Positions 28,401 to 37,971 of a stretch of 64,000 bases of DNA are shown in pieces. Every line of letters starts with the position of its first letter. Positions within the stretch are counted from its first letter, which is position 1. The position numbers were made by a program, and so were the translations under genes. Under the pieces are notes generated by a model that saw nothing but the letters and a program-made list of their open reading frames with translations, was not told where the DNA came from and searched no databases. This DNA comes from Parapristionchus giblindavisi (taxonomy: Eukaryota; Nematoda; Chromadorea; Rhabditida; Diplogasteridae). The DNA is taken from the NCBI GenBank assembly GCA_943737045.1, contig CALSFV010000351.1, forward strand, positions 1-64,000, given 5' to 3'.

Positions 28401-31400
28401 GCCTGTTGGTTAACGAAAAACGGTCCACTGCCGTGGTTGGTGGTCGACGTTGGACCCTTGGAGATGAGGGCGTTGCCCATTCCACGAATCAATTCTGCTG
28501 ATCCTTCCACAAAACTAAATTCATTAATAGTAATAATTTATTTACGCCCGAGACGCGACAGCAGTTGAATTGAGATGAGTGAGATTTGACAGGGAAATGC
28601 GGGAGTGATTTTGGGGGGGGGGTTGAGATGGTTGATACCATCGGATAAGAAAAAAATATGTAGGGAATTATAGAAAACGCGAACGAAGACAATCACGTTA
28701 TCTATTATAGATCACGACTTAGAATAATGATCATGAGGAACAATAAAAATTGGTAGTATCATAAGATATTGAAGCCACTAGGGACCGCTAATTCTCATTT
28801 TAAAAATGACAAAATTGAATAGTAATGAGCAATTTACAACACGAGAACCAAACAATCAGGTCTATTTAATTAAATTATCAGTGGCGGAATCGGACCCTTA
28901 CGACCGGTATATCGTACACGACAAGTCAAGAATGGAAGTGGAAGACGAAGTGGACAGGAAGAAGTCAGAACAAGTTCAACAGAAGAAACGAACGATATTC
29001 TATCTAAGGCAGTTGTTCCAAGTATGAATACAATTACGGTATTTTGACTAGCGAAAACGATTCACTCTGATTTCAATTTGCCCCAGCATCGAATATTAAT
29101 CCATCAGTTTATTGTATTAGGTGACGACATAAGTAACGCTCGTTTTTTAGTCTCAGCTTCAGTCGCATCGTACTTACTCTGTTGCTATTGCCAGCATCCA
29201 TGCAGTTTATATTAGATAGATTGTCCCTCGAATATCCTGTGATTGTTTTCGATTCAGTTACCGCGTGTGCTCAAGGCGAGAAAACCGCACGATTTCGCCC
29301 CCGACGGAATTCACATTCTCAACGTTATTTTATTCCTCTTCCTCTCCGGCTTGAAACACCCTGACTTCCAACCTCGCCTAGCATAGATGTACCCCTCACA
29401 TGTGCCTCACGTAACACCGATGAAAAAGTGGGTCGTCAAATTCGAGAAACAGGATTATTTCATCGAAGATCAAGACCAACCCGGTTCCCGCGTGGAAGTG
29501 GGTCTCGATCGATTGCCCTAAGAGGTAGAGGCTGATCCGTATCCCGATACCGGTGATATTGCAATGGCACTTGGGGTCACCCAGAGCACTGTGGTACATG
29601 GTCTTCACACTCTCGGAAATAAGTGAAAATAGGGAAGATGTCTACCCCACGTCCTAGCCGACTACGACAAAGATCGCCGACTGGACATGGCAAAGACTTT
29701 TCTAGCTCTACGTCGCCGGCTTGTTTTGCCGGTCAACGTTATAACCGGTGATGAAAAGTGGGTGCTCTATGATTACGAAGAGCCAAGGAGACTGTGGATC
29801 GGTGATCATGAATAGCCAGCAGATGCCCGCAAATACGATTTTCAACGCTAAAAAGTGATGTTGTGCAGGTGGTCGTCGGTACGGGGAGTCGAGTACTGGG
29901 CACATGCCTACACTCTCCAGCTGCGGAAGCTAAGACTCCACTCCGAACAAACACGTGCGAAGGACACTCGGATCTAATTTCAACATGACAATGCTCGACA
30001 TCATACCAAAAGAACGACCCAGGCTGAGCTAACGGGATATGGCTGAATTGTACTTTACCACCCTCCGTACTCACTCAGCCGACCTTACCGACTATGGTTG
30101 TCACCTCTTCCCGGCGCTCCATCACTTCCTCAAAGCGCAAAGCTTCAAAAACCGAACCACTATCCATACCGTACTCGACACCTATTTCCGGAATTAGCCC
30201 CAGTCCTTTCACGAATGGATCCATAAACTGCCCGGAAGAAGGCAGAAGGTCATCCATCCGAACGGAGAATATTTCCAGAATCCATCATGCATTGGTGAAA
30301 TTGTATGATAATTTTTTTGGAGAGTGCAAAACGAGCGTTATTTATGTCGTCGCCTAATAAAACGGCAATATTCATGGTTGTGGCAAATTGAGGCACAGAT
30401 ATTTCGTTTGCAGAAAAGCGCAAGATAACAACCACTCTTGCATCGTAATGCTAATAGTTATTGAACTAAAGGACAATTGTAAGGTGTAAACAATAAAATA
30501 ATTATCATTTGGGGAATTATACAAATATGTAGTCTCATAAGAGTCATGCAATCCAATGTCGAGAGGGACTCCTAATCCTCAGTTTATTTCCCAACGTAGA
30601 GCAAAGGGCTTCCTAAGATACCCCCCGAGAAAACTCCCTGAAGACACGCCAAGAGATAGTTTGATTCTCCGATCTGACCACACTGTCTCGCTGACAAAGA
30701 AAGCGAGGGAGTGTTGCCAGAGTGGATGCATTTCTCTCAATATTTCTCTGATATCTACCAATGATAGAGCTTTGGAAATTTACATTTAATTCACGAATAC
30801 TAGATAAATAAATATTTTTCGCTTGATTCAATAAAATTTCAATTAGAATTAATTCAAAAGTAAATGATAATTATTAAGTAAATTAAATTAAATGATAATT
30901 ATTGAGTACGCAGTGCGTCGCATGATCTGGGAGCGGCGTCGACAGAGCGAGACTTGCGACCCGTGGGACACGTTCTTCTATCGGGCGTACGCCGCCAAGA
31001 AGCCTACCGAGGAAGCGTGCGCGCGGATGGAACGACAGAAAAGGGCCCGGATCGAATTGAGTAGGATTACTCCTTGATAATTTGACGCTATGGCCATACT
31101 CTCTAGCGGATAGCGAAAACGAGAGAGTGTGGACAGAGCGGAGAGGTTCAAATGATCTTAGCAAATGTATTTAAAGGCGCGCTAATTTGAAACTCTACGC
31201 TATGGCAATTATAAGCGAAATATGTAATAGTTAAACATGCAAATGTACTCATAAAATTAGATATTAATGTATCAAAAGTAGTTATTAGTAGGGGCGAGAT
31301 TCACTGTTTCGGCCATTAGGTTCTAGACAGTGAACGTCTACCCAATGGGGTTGGCCATCTTCAGTAGAACCCCCATTGAGTTAGTTTACAAAAGGGTTTA

Positions 31401-34400
31401 AACAAAAGGTTATGATAGTTCTATAGCTAAAGCATGAAAAATCTCATTGTTCTCTCTCGCATTTGCGTTGTCTACGAGAGAGCATTGTCTGAGTGGAGAG
31501 TTTCAAATTTGCTTGGGGAGTGGCGTTAAAGGGAGCGTAACCTCACTCAATGACCTCTTCATTGCGCACACTATTTCTCTGTTCTCTAACAACGAGAGAG
31601 CATTGCGCGTCGAAGAGACCATTGAGTGAGGTTACGCTCCCTTTAATTTCTATGTTGATATATGTTTCAACGTCTTCATATGTTATAAATGAAAGATGCT
31701 GGATTGATACGGATGTTCTCAGCCAAAAACAAACAAAAAACAATCTCATGTCGTTCATCTGCGAGGTTTGCGCGGAGAGAACAGGTGTCATATGATGCGC
31801 TTAGCGGCACACCCGATCTAATTTTACACTCCGCTCTGGCAACACGCTCTCGTAAACAAAGAAAACGAGAGAGAGCATTTTCAGAACGGAGAGTTTGAAA
31901 TTAGCACAGAGCGTGCCTGTAAAGATCTAATATAATCACTGATGGAATGAGAGACATTTGTGTTTTTCATAAATGAAATTCGATTATGTTTCAGTACAAA
32001 AATCGATCGATGAGAATTCGTTAAGCGGACACATGGAAAGAGATGAGCGTGAGTCAATCGTTATTTTTTACTATGGTAAATGTGTGATCTCATCATATGG
32101 CAACATCCGTTCTGGAAAAAAAGGAAATTTCTTTTGCAGCAAAAAACGAGAAACATTAGATGGTATCACATTTAAAATGACAAATATATTCGTGAAATAA
32201 TAATAATAATATTTATGCGTTTTACAAGAAACCACGGTACAGAAGAGATAAATAAATAAAATAAGGCTTGCAGGCCGTCGTTCATCAATCGTAATCAATC
32301 CAGAGATGGCGCGGGTGATGGCTGTACAGAAGGAACGCTCATCCGAAAGTTCCTCCGATGATGAGGCTGATAATGTGGTAAACCTTATCTTACAGTTTAC
32401 AGTTTAACGACCTTTATCAAGCACAGAACCATAGGGGAGGGAATGGTTGCCACAAAACGACTGATTAGTCTGGGCGTGCTGAGGTCCCATACAAGGGGTA
32501 CTTCCATCTTAAATAATTCATCATTCGGCTTCTTGTGATCAGCTACAACCTTATGTGCTATTCACAAAAAAAAACGAAAATTAAACAAACAAAAGGAGGC
32601 GAGAAAGTGTGGCTTTTCCATGATTTTATTTTCTTTTCGCGTGCACGGTTTTTTCCAACAATTTGTATAGGAATTTATTCCATTTAAGTAGCATGAAGAG
32701 CTTATTTGCTTTATTTGCATACGTGAGAGTACATATTTGCAGATCGGAGGGGAAAAATTAGCTCGGGGTGTGCCTTCAAAGAGTATATTTCAGGCTCCCC
32801 AAGCGGTAGAAAGGAGACGACCATCATTGAGCGAATTGATGATCAAGCGGCGAAAGGAAGAAGTCAGTGGAATAAATGGCGCTCTGGCAATGCTCTCTCG
32901 TAGACGAATAAAGCGAGAGAGCATTAGTGTGGGGTGTCACTTTAATATATCCATCAAACATTTTTAAAACAAAATTATTGATTTGGACAAACAACTGTTG
33001 AAGTTAAATAATAAATTAATTTTAAAAAAATAAAAATTTAAAATAAGTTTAAAATTTGAAATATTTTCAGCCTATAAATATTCCTTCGGATGAAGTTCCA
33101 ATGATAACCGAAAAGAGCGAAACAGCACCGCAGAAAGAGTATGTTCATTTCCCGCTAAACATTTCTTTTAGAGGTACAACCTAACAAGGGAACTTTCTCA
33201 ACTTAATGTGGCCATATGACATGGGAATAATTTACCTGAATCAGTTTTCGATGCTGATTACGAATCTGTTTTCAAACGTTGCCCAATCGAGCTGAGATTC
33301 GAGAAAATCGATCTTGACTTTCGACTATTTAATTCGAAAATTCACAATTTACCTACAATATCCACTAAATTACAGCAGGAGGTGTTTGGATATTTGATGG
33401 AAGAGTTTATGAACGCATTGGGATGGTTTATATAGGAAGTCTCACGAATTTCCGAATAAACTAGCGAATTTCAATATCGATTTTCTCGAATCTCAGCTCG
33501 ATTGGGCAACGTTTGAAAACAGATTCGTAATCAGCATCGAAAACTGATTCAGGTAAATTATTCCCATGTCATATGGCCACATTAAGTTGAGAGAGTTCCC
33601 TTGTAAGCTCATTTGAAACTTTCCCCTCTGACTATGTTCTCTCACGATTTTTTTGTCTACGAGAGAGTGTGATCAGAGCGGAGAGTGAGATTTTCTCAGA
33701 TATTGCCTTTAAAGAATGGATAAAGAAGATATTCAACTGACAAAAGGGTCGCAAATATTCCGTAATTTTTAAAAATGTTAAGTTTTGCAGCTCTTTTTCC
33801 TTAACGATATTACAGAGCATTGTAGAGCAAAAGAGCCCGATCACTTAGTCATCACTGCAATGGAGAAAGAGGAAAAAGAGCGCAAGCCATCTAGAAGGAT
33901 TTCTCTGGTCCAGCGGCAGAGTCTACAAGCGAGGAGGGAACAACAGGTATTACGTACCCTCTTCGAAATTCACGAAAATAATACGGTTTATTATGGATAA
34001 TAGAAGGGATAATAATAATATCGATCCGTAATAGCCCTGCAAATCTTGTGAACACTAAAATGCATTTTCAAGCGGAAACTTTCACTTCATTTCCTCTATC
34101 ATAAATTAGCTCTAACAAGGAGAGGTCAGAGACAGGGAGTGAAAGAAGATAGAGGAGATACATAAGGAGAATGATATAGGATGGAGAGAGAGAAGTGAGA
34201 GAGAGAGGGAGAGGGAGAGAGAGAAGTGAGAGAGAGGGAGAGGGAGAGAGAGAAGTGAAAGAGAGGGAGTGGGAGAGAGAGAAGTGAGAGAGAGGGAGAG
34301 GGAGAGAGAGAAGTGAGAGAGAGGGAGAGGGAGGGAGAGAAGTGAAAGAGAGGGAGTGGGAGAGAGAGAAGTGAGAGAGAGGGAGAGGGAGAGAGAGAAG

Positions 34401-35981
34401 TGAGAGAGAGAGGGAGAGGGAGAGAGAGAAGTGAAAGAGAGGGAGTGGGAGAGAGAGAAGTGAGAGAGAGGGAGAGGGAGAGAGAGAAGTGAGAGAGAGG
34501 GAGAGAGAGAAAGAAGTTAGAGAGTGAGATAAACAAGGAGACCGATTGAGGACATAAGAAATAGAAGGAAGTGGGGAAATATTATCAAGCCCTAGTGTTT
34601 TCGCTAGTCATAAACCTCCGATGACTCGGATGACTAAGCCAGTAATATTGTGCTGCTGATAATTGACGAAAAGAAAGGAAAAGGGGTGAGAGATTGTGTA
34701 AAGCGAGGAGATCATTCTCTAATTTTCTTTTCCTTTCGCATCTTTTGAACAGTGATTGTAAACTCTCAATGACTTCGAAATAAATATTCAAAGTATTGAA
34801 AACAAATTAAGAAAAGTTAATGAAATAATTTACATTAAATAATGAAATATAGGTATAATTATTTTGTTTCAGAATAACGCTGCTTTCGCGATTCTGAAGC
34901 CGAATACGCCAGCTCAAAACGAGAGAAAAATATCGGAAAGGAAATCGGACACTCGCAAGCCATTTCTGCCTCCAATCAAAGTAAGTCACGCTGGGCACTA
35001 TGTCGAATGAGAACCGATGAATTGACTATTCATTAGCGCTTGTTTCGCATATGCAAATAGTTATCATCTCCAGTTCTTATTCATCGATTCTTATCCGACC
35101 TAGTGCATCACGTGGTAAAGTCGTTTTGAAGAAGAGATAAGGCCTTCCGGACTGAATTGGCCGAGAATTATCTCTGGTCTAGCAGTGATTTCCCGAAGGA
35201 CTGCCTTGGATAACGAGATGCTCTTTACTTTTGCCCTTTTATCAATTTAAGTTAGAGACAGCATAACAGGAAAATATTTTTGGTATATTTTTGTGGATAT
35301 TTTAGTATATTTAAATGAAATGCCAAACTCAAACGGTAGAATAACAATAAGATTGCTTAACAATTCGCTAATACGCGACGGAAATCCATCTCCCCTCTTT
35401 CCCTTTGCCATTAGTCAGTTTATGAATATATATATTTGATGGAATAAATATATAAATAAATAGATAATATGATAAAGTAGACTAAGTAAGCACATCAGCT
35501 ATACGAATGGTAAAATAGAAGGCTAAATAAAGCAGAAGCTAATGGAAATCACCACGAATAAAAGCAAACCCCTAGCTAATTTTACTATCCACATTGCCAA
35601 TAGTCTCGCGTAGTCACGAAAGTGAGAGTCACCAGAGCGGATAGCTTCAAATTGCTCGGGGTTTGACTTTAGGTTAACATTAAAGGTAGCGTTACCTCAC
35701 TCAATGGTCTCTTCATTGCGCACACTATTTTTATGTTCTCTAACAACGAGAGAGCATTGCGCGTCGAAGAGACCATTGAGTGAGGTTACGCTCCCTTTAA
35801 TTGTAAGCACAAGCGCGATACTCTCTCGCAAGATACAATCAGTGAGAGAGTGTGGTCAGAGCGAACATAAAGCATTCCTAATATATTAGTGAAAACGCAC
35901 ACACATGACACCATTACGAATAATTCCCAATGCGATTTCCTGATGTAGTTTGTCATATCCATCAATCTTCACATTTCCTCC

Positions 35982-36012
<31 letters not shown>

Positions 36013-36056
36013 ACCCTCTCTATCTCTCTCTCTCTCACTCTCACTCTCTCTCTCTC

Positions 36057-36096
<40 letters not shown>

Positions 36097-37631
36097 CTCT
36101 CATTTTATTTCCTGCCCGTCAGCTGTAAAAAAGGGATTACGGGGATGCTTGTACGAGTTCGCGCCACGAGACAAAAATTGAAAAATGCGGTCCATAAAGG
36201 CAAGATATTGCGAAACGTTAAACTGTCATTCTGGTGTCGTTTCGCCCGACTGCCTTGGTGTTGCGTTCGTAGACAGCGAAGAACATGGGACTTAGTAAGA
36301 CTTTTTTTATTTATTTATTTATCATACATCCAATAAAGATGTGACAACATTTGAAACAAAGAATAAATAAGTCAATAAGAGAATCGGGAAAGTGGGTGGT
36401 AGGAATAGGGGTTAGAGAAGAGGGAGGGGAGTGCAGGTCTTCATATGTAGACTAAGATCAAAGATCAACATGATCTAGGATAGGTTGGCAAGGCCTAGCG
36501 GGGGAGGAGTCCGCATTGATTCAATATATATCGGATTGAATCGAGTCTACTATGAGGAAGTGCATTAAAGTGATGTGATAGTAATTCCTAATTTTTCGCA
36601 AGTATATACCACAGTGCACAAGACCTATGAAGTGTGGTATATTTAACACATATTTCTGTAAAAAAAACGCAAGAACTGTTAAATATAACAGTTCACAGGA
36701 CTTGCGTTCTGTGGAGTACACTTTTGTTTGCCTGACTCTAGCGTGGGTGTTTTTCCAGATCGTCAAAACTCAGTAATTCACCCTTGATTTCAAAATCTAC
36801 CATTTATCCTGAAATATATTTTTTAAAACCTATTTTAGCCAGCCCCTCGTCAGCAATCGACTACCTTTAATCTACCCATTACTGTCAGGTAAGTTTTACT
36901 ATTTCTGCATTTTTCACTAATTTTTGTTTTCTTCACTATGCATACTTCTACTTTTGAGCTTTTGTTTTTGTGCACTTGCATTTTTGTCTATGCATCGGCG
37001 AAGAATATCAAAATAAAAGGTAAAGGTAAAGGTACAACCCGTTATTCGAGGCACACGAAGTCCTGCGGGTTATCACTGCTAGGCCAGTGATATTTCAAGG
37101 CCAATTCAGTCCGGAGGGCCTAATCTCTTCTTCGGACCTACTTTACCGCATGATCTAGTCACTACGAATTCCCCTTTCGGGCGCCTTGGTGAGGCGGAGG
37201 CGGTGAAACGACCGGGAATCGAACCCAGGACAGATGGAATGATGGGGCGCGCCATAGACCACTACACCACTTCGCCTCTCAAAATATAATAAATAAATAT
37301 TCAACTCGTTTTGGCTTAAATTCGTGCCAGATTCGATTAGTTTCTCAATGCAAAAATAAATAAATTGTAAATAAATAAATAAATATAAATATATTATAGA
37401 TCTCGTTCCTCGCCCAACTCCTCCTCCCGAATGAGATTCGGTCCCGCTCCTCGCTCACCCGACGGAAGAAATCAACTAACACGGCTGTTCTATCTGCCCC
37501 TACTACCTCCGAGGTACTCTGATCAATCTCTTGACATATTGATCTTTGATCTTGGTTCTTTCAGATCGTCCAATTCCAGTCAATGGTCCGGTCACGATAT
37601 CGATCGTGTCATACGCGCACTTGCTTCATAA
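21224..37631 (+). CDS. 16-exon charged protein (about 493 aa), unknown function
   Basis: Exons: 21224-21348 (ATG), 21690-21766, 21935-21981, 22419-22516, 22911-22987, 28882-29021, 30907-31060, 31995-32048, 32304-32377, 32794-32862, 33071-33142, 33791-33946, 34873-34980, 36839-36888, 37400-37513, 37565-37631 (TAA). Phase is kept throughout, but the exon 11 end is a choice: GTATGT at 33139 is a better donor yet breaks phase; GTTCAT at 33143 keeps it. Exon 7 uses a weak ATTGAG acceptor. The protein is strongly charged, with helical Arg/Glu segments (LLDLWRRVARKH, EDEVDRKKSEQVQQKKR, MIWERRRQ, ARMERQKRARIE), an acidic Ser patch (SSESSSDDEAD), two RRxS kinase-type motifs (RRRPSLSEL, PSRRISLV) and a Pro/Ser-rich tail. 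No signal peptide or membrane span. A TTTTTAG trans-splice-like acceptor lies 9 nt before the ATG. Intron 5 is 5.9 kb and contains another gene. No family recognised. Confidence 0.78.
21385..21460. repeat. GC-rich inverted repeats in intron 1
   Basis: Two palindromic GC blocks, TTGCGGGGCCGCAAT and TTGCGGGCCCGCAAT, separated by about 30 bp within otherwise AT-rich intron sequence. Their origin is unknown. Confidence 0.7.
21783..21889. mobile_element. M2 MITE in intron 2
   Basis: Shows ACTCTCCGCTCTGACCATGC on the left and GTGACCAGAGCGGAGAGTTT on the right, as in other M2 copies. It fills most of intron 2 of the 16-exon gene. Confidence 0.75.
22341..22418 (+). repeat. TA microsatellite forming a splice acceptor
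   Basis: About 75 bp of TA repeat runs directly into ATATATCAG, the acceptor of exon 4 (22419). The normal pyrimidine tract is therefore replaced by a TA microsatellite. Confidence 0.85.
22785..22891. mobile_element. M1 MITE, left end eroded
   Basis: Retains CTCACTCAATGGTCTCTTCG and the right end GAGGTTACGCTCCCT next to TTAA. The right TTAA is only about 15 nt before exon 5 of the 16-exon gene, so the exon's acceptor region abuts the element. Confidence 0.8.
23558..23828. mobile_element. M5 MITE (GACCGTATAAAAT ends)
   Basis: Left end GACCGTATAAAATACACTT pairs with AAGTACATTTTATACG on the right. The interior has GGCGAAGGTCAGCCGGGTTA. A second copy is at 26030-26220 and an opposite-strand fragment at 44877-44960. 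Confidence 0.75.
23829..24856. other. intron 5 spacer with repeat fragments
   Basis: No exon found. At about 24180-24255 lies one copy of the ATGTTTCG...CTGGACTCCGGAACCGCC motif that recurs at 54420. A SINE-like scrap (GGCATAGCAGTGATCTCACG) is at 24482. Confidence 0.55.
24857..25777 (+). mobile_element. foldback mariner with 180-bp terminal inverted repeats
   Basis: 921 bp between TA duplications (24855-24856, 25778-25779). The left about 180 bp (TTAGGTTGATGTATTCC...) is repeated inverted at the right end. The + frame from 25003 to 25647 encodes the N-terminal half of a mariner transposase: a helix-turn-helix region, TVRNWFKRFE, DLLRSTVEGEPFATTREIS, LGRWIPHVLSDKN and ITGDEKWIVY with the first catalytic Asp. 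One in-frame TGA (25234-25236) interrupts it, and the second and third Asp are absent. It is a non-autonomous derivative. Confidence 0.9.
25849..25980 (-). pseudogene. RTE-like LINE RT C-terminal remnant
   Basis: The minus strand reads QGRPVKRWRDDFVKAAG, then QFMQIARHNRSEW and RNFMATQL before a stop. GRPxxRWxDD...W...A..R..W is the usual C-terminus of LINE reverse transcriptases (RTE and relatives). The frame is closed immediately upstream, so only about 44 codons survive. Confidence 0.75.
26030..26220. mobile_element. M5 MITE, second copy
   Basis: Same left end (CGTATAAAATACACTTTTTT, ATTTGGTACGAGAGTAGCC) and right end AGTACATTTTATACG as the copy at 23558. Confidence 0.75.
26617..26749. mobile_element. 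M4 foldback MITE
   Basis: TAGGTCGACTTGATCGGATG / GACTGGATGA on the left pair with TCATCCAGTC / GGTTCTCATCCGACCT on the right. A second copy lies at 34999-35102. Confidence 0.7.
26836..28480 (-). CDS. nested 104-aa basic protein, unknown
   Basis: Exons on -: 28400-28480 (ATG), 28052-28132, 26836-26988 (TAG). All junctions are phase 0. The protein starts MGNALISKGP, giving a Gly at position 2 that could be myristoylated, although Ser is at position 7, not 6. It continues with a His/Arg/Lys/Glu-rich segment (HDHRSSNRRHRDKEKKDK), then a Thr/Val segment (KSGKVTVTQVKPIQINTS) and an Arg/Asn tail. Alternatively the frame continues upstream through FVEGSAELIRG to an acceptor at about 28522, which would need a further 5' exon. 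It lies entirely inside intron 5 of the 16-exon gene, on the opposite strand. No family recognised. Confidence 0.68.
27038..27403. mobile_element. foldback element with perfect 37-bp TIRs
   Basis: The first 37 bases (TATCGTACATGTAAAAATAG...) are perfectly complementary to the last 37 (27367-27403). It sits in intron 2 of the nested 104-aa gene. The perfect ends suggest recent movement. No matching target duplication was obvious. Confidence 0.8.
27676..27775. mobile_element. M2 MITE fragment
   Basis: GAGAAAATTTGAAATCTATG with CGAGAGAGCGTTGCCAGAGC and GGAGAGA are M2 arm sequences. The right end is truncated. Confidence 0.6.
29117..30357 (+). mobile_element. decayed mariner, 1241 bp
   Basis: Ends TTAGGTGACGACATAAGTAA and its near complement TTATTTATGTCGTCGCCTAA, with TA at 29115-29116 and 30358-30359. 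The + strand encodes broken mariner transposase: VKFEKQDYFIED, LGVTQSTVVHGLHTLG, GRCLPHVLADYDKDR, VITGDEKWVLYDYEE and FQHDNARHHTKRTTQ (first and second catalytic Asp in view). Several in-frame stops are present, and the region of the third Asp reads SRPYRLW. Inactive. Confidence 0.88.
30600..30740. mobile_element. M2-like MITE, degenerate
   Basis: CTCCGATCTGACCACACTGT, AAAGCGAGGGAGTGTTGCCA and GAGTGGATGC are recognisable M2 arm parts. Termini eroded. Confidence 0.55.
31082..31160. mobile_element. M2 MITE fragment after exon 7
   Basis: GCTATGGCCATACTCTCTAG with GAGAGTGTGGACAGAGCGGA and GAGGTTCAAATGA. It lies about 20 nt after the exon 7 donor of the 16-exon gene. Confidence 0.6.
31298..31378. 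repeat. TGTTTCGG / GGTTCTAGAC repeat, copy 1
   Basis: Contains CTGTTTCGGCCATTAGGTTC, CCCAATGGGGTTGGCC and CTTCAGTAG. The same ordered motifs appear at 54424-54507 and, inverted, near 24180-24255. Confidence 0.6.
31530..31642. mobile_element. M1 MITE (113 bp), TTAA-flanked
   Basis: Ends AGGGAGCGTAACCTCACTCA and complement, with TTAA at 31526-31529 and 31643-31646. Intron 7 of the 16-exon gene. Confidence 0.92.
31803..31920. mobile_element. M2 MITE
   Basis: GGCACACCCGATCTAATTTT and the right arm GAGAGTTTGAAATTAGCACA with a GTGCCTGTAAAG end. The TTAA is mutated on both sides. Confidence 0.7.
32878..32943. mobile_element. M2 MITE half after exon 10
   Basis: GGCGCTCTGGCAATGCTCTC, GAGAGAGCATT and GGGGTGTCACTTTAA. 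Another M2 end (TTAGCTCGGGGTGTGCCTTC) lies at 32758-32777, 16 nt before exon 10. The short exon 10 (32794-32862) is therefore bracketed by MITE halves. Confidence 0.65.
33187..33603. mobile_element. foldback element, about 140-bp arms
   Basis: ACAAGGGAACTTTCTCAACT...GAGATTCGAGAAAATCGAT on the left is complementary to ATCGATTTTCTCGAATCTC...AGTTCCCTTGT on the right. The loop is about 130 bp and non-coding. It lies in intron 11 of the 16-exon gene. Confidence 0.85.
33604..33710. mobile_element. M2 MITE adjacent to foldback
   Basis: AGCTCATTTGAAACTTTCCC, TTTTTTGTCTACGAGAGAGT and GATCAGAGCGGAGAGTGAG. It directly abuts the foldback on its left. Confidence 0.7.
34165..34530. repeat. AG-rich minisatellite
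   Basis: Roughly 30-bp units of the type GAAGTGAGAGAGAGGGAGAG GG repeated about a dozen times, with AAAGAGAGGGAGTGGG variants. Intron 12 of the 16-exon gene. The Leu/Ser/Pro-rich minus frame is a by-product. Confidence 0.93.
34999..35102. mobile_element. M4 foldback MITE, second copy
   Basis: GTCGAATGAGAACCGATGAA pairs with TTCATCGATTCTTATCCGAC. It begins about 18 nt after the exon 13 donor at 34981. Confidence 0.7.
35113..35240 (+). mobile_element. truncated SINE
   Basis: GAAGAGATAAGGCCTTCCGG, TCTGGTCTAGCAGTGATTTC and GATAACGAGATGCTCTTTAC match the SINE body at 37016-37280 with clear divergence. Confidence 0.65.
35684..35796. mobile_element. M1 MITE (113 bp), TTAA-flanked
   Basis: Ends AGGTAGCGTTACCTCACTCA and GTGAGGTTACGCTCCCT, with TTAA at 35680-35683 and 35797-35800. 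Another M2 remnant lies just left (35580-35670). Confidence 0.92.
35978..36100. repeat. CT microsatellite
   Basis: CT dinucleotide repeat with CTCACT interruptions, in intron 13 of the 16-exon gene. Confidence 0.95.
37016..37280 (-). mobile_element. full-length tRNA-derived SINE
   Basis: On the minus strand the head at 37280-37200 has an A-box-like GTGGTGTAGTGGTC (about 37257-37270) and a B box GGTTCGATTCC (37215-37225), as in a tRNA. A unique body follows, and the tail consists of TTTACC-type units (37016-37035). It lies in intron 14 of the 16-exon gene in antisense. Head-less copies are at 2784-3082 and 35113. Confidence 0.82.
37514..37564 (+). repeat. 51-nt intron rich in TTGATC units
   Basis: Last intron of the 16-exon gene. 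It reads GTACTCTGATCAATCTC, then TATTGATCTTTGATCTTGG and TTCTTTCAG. Apart from splice signals it is mostly the heptamer motif found in other short introns here. Confidence 0.8.
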
Positions 37632-37687
37632 TCACATCGTGCATATTCTCATCGTTCTTCTATTTCCTGTGGAAATTCTGTACATAG

Positions 37688-37768
37688 CCTAACACCCTGT
37701 GTTAATTTGGAGTTAACGCCCTGTGTTAATTTGGAGTTAACGCCCTGTGTTAATTTGGAGTTAACGCC
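37688..37768 (+). repeat. 24-bp tandem repeat, about 3.3 units
   Basis: Units of TGTTAATTTGGAGTTAACGC CCTG in perfect tandem, starting 57 bp after the stop codon of the 16-exon gene. Likely in its 3' UTR or just beyond. Confidence 0.92.
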
Positions 37769-37971
37769 GCGTGCTCTTCCTAAAGTAAGAGCGTGGGGCT
37801 GCCACGGATACCATCAAATTAGTCTGTACCCGTGCAACTCGATAAACGCGTTGTTTCTCTCTATTTCAAGTTTATTATTTATTTCACAATAAATATCATA
37901 AATACACTACACTAAATCATGACTACGAGAGATCAGCGAAGATCGAAAGATCAAAGATCAAAGATCAAAAA

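Noticed and set aside
37200..37280. A tRNA gene
   Set aside because: A and B boxes are present, but the acceptor stem is not formed and the sequence continues into a SINE body and tail.
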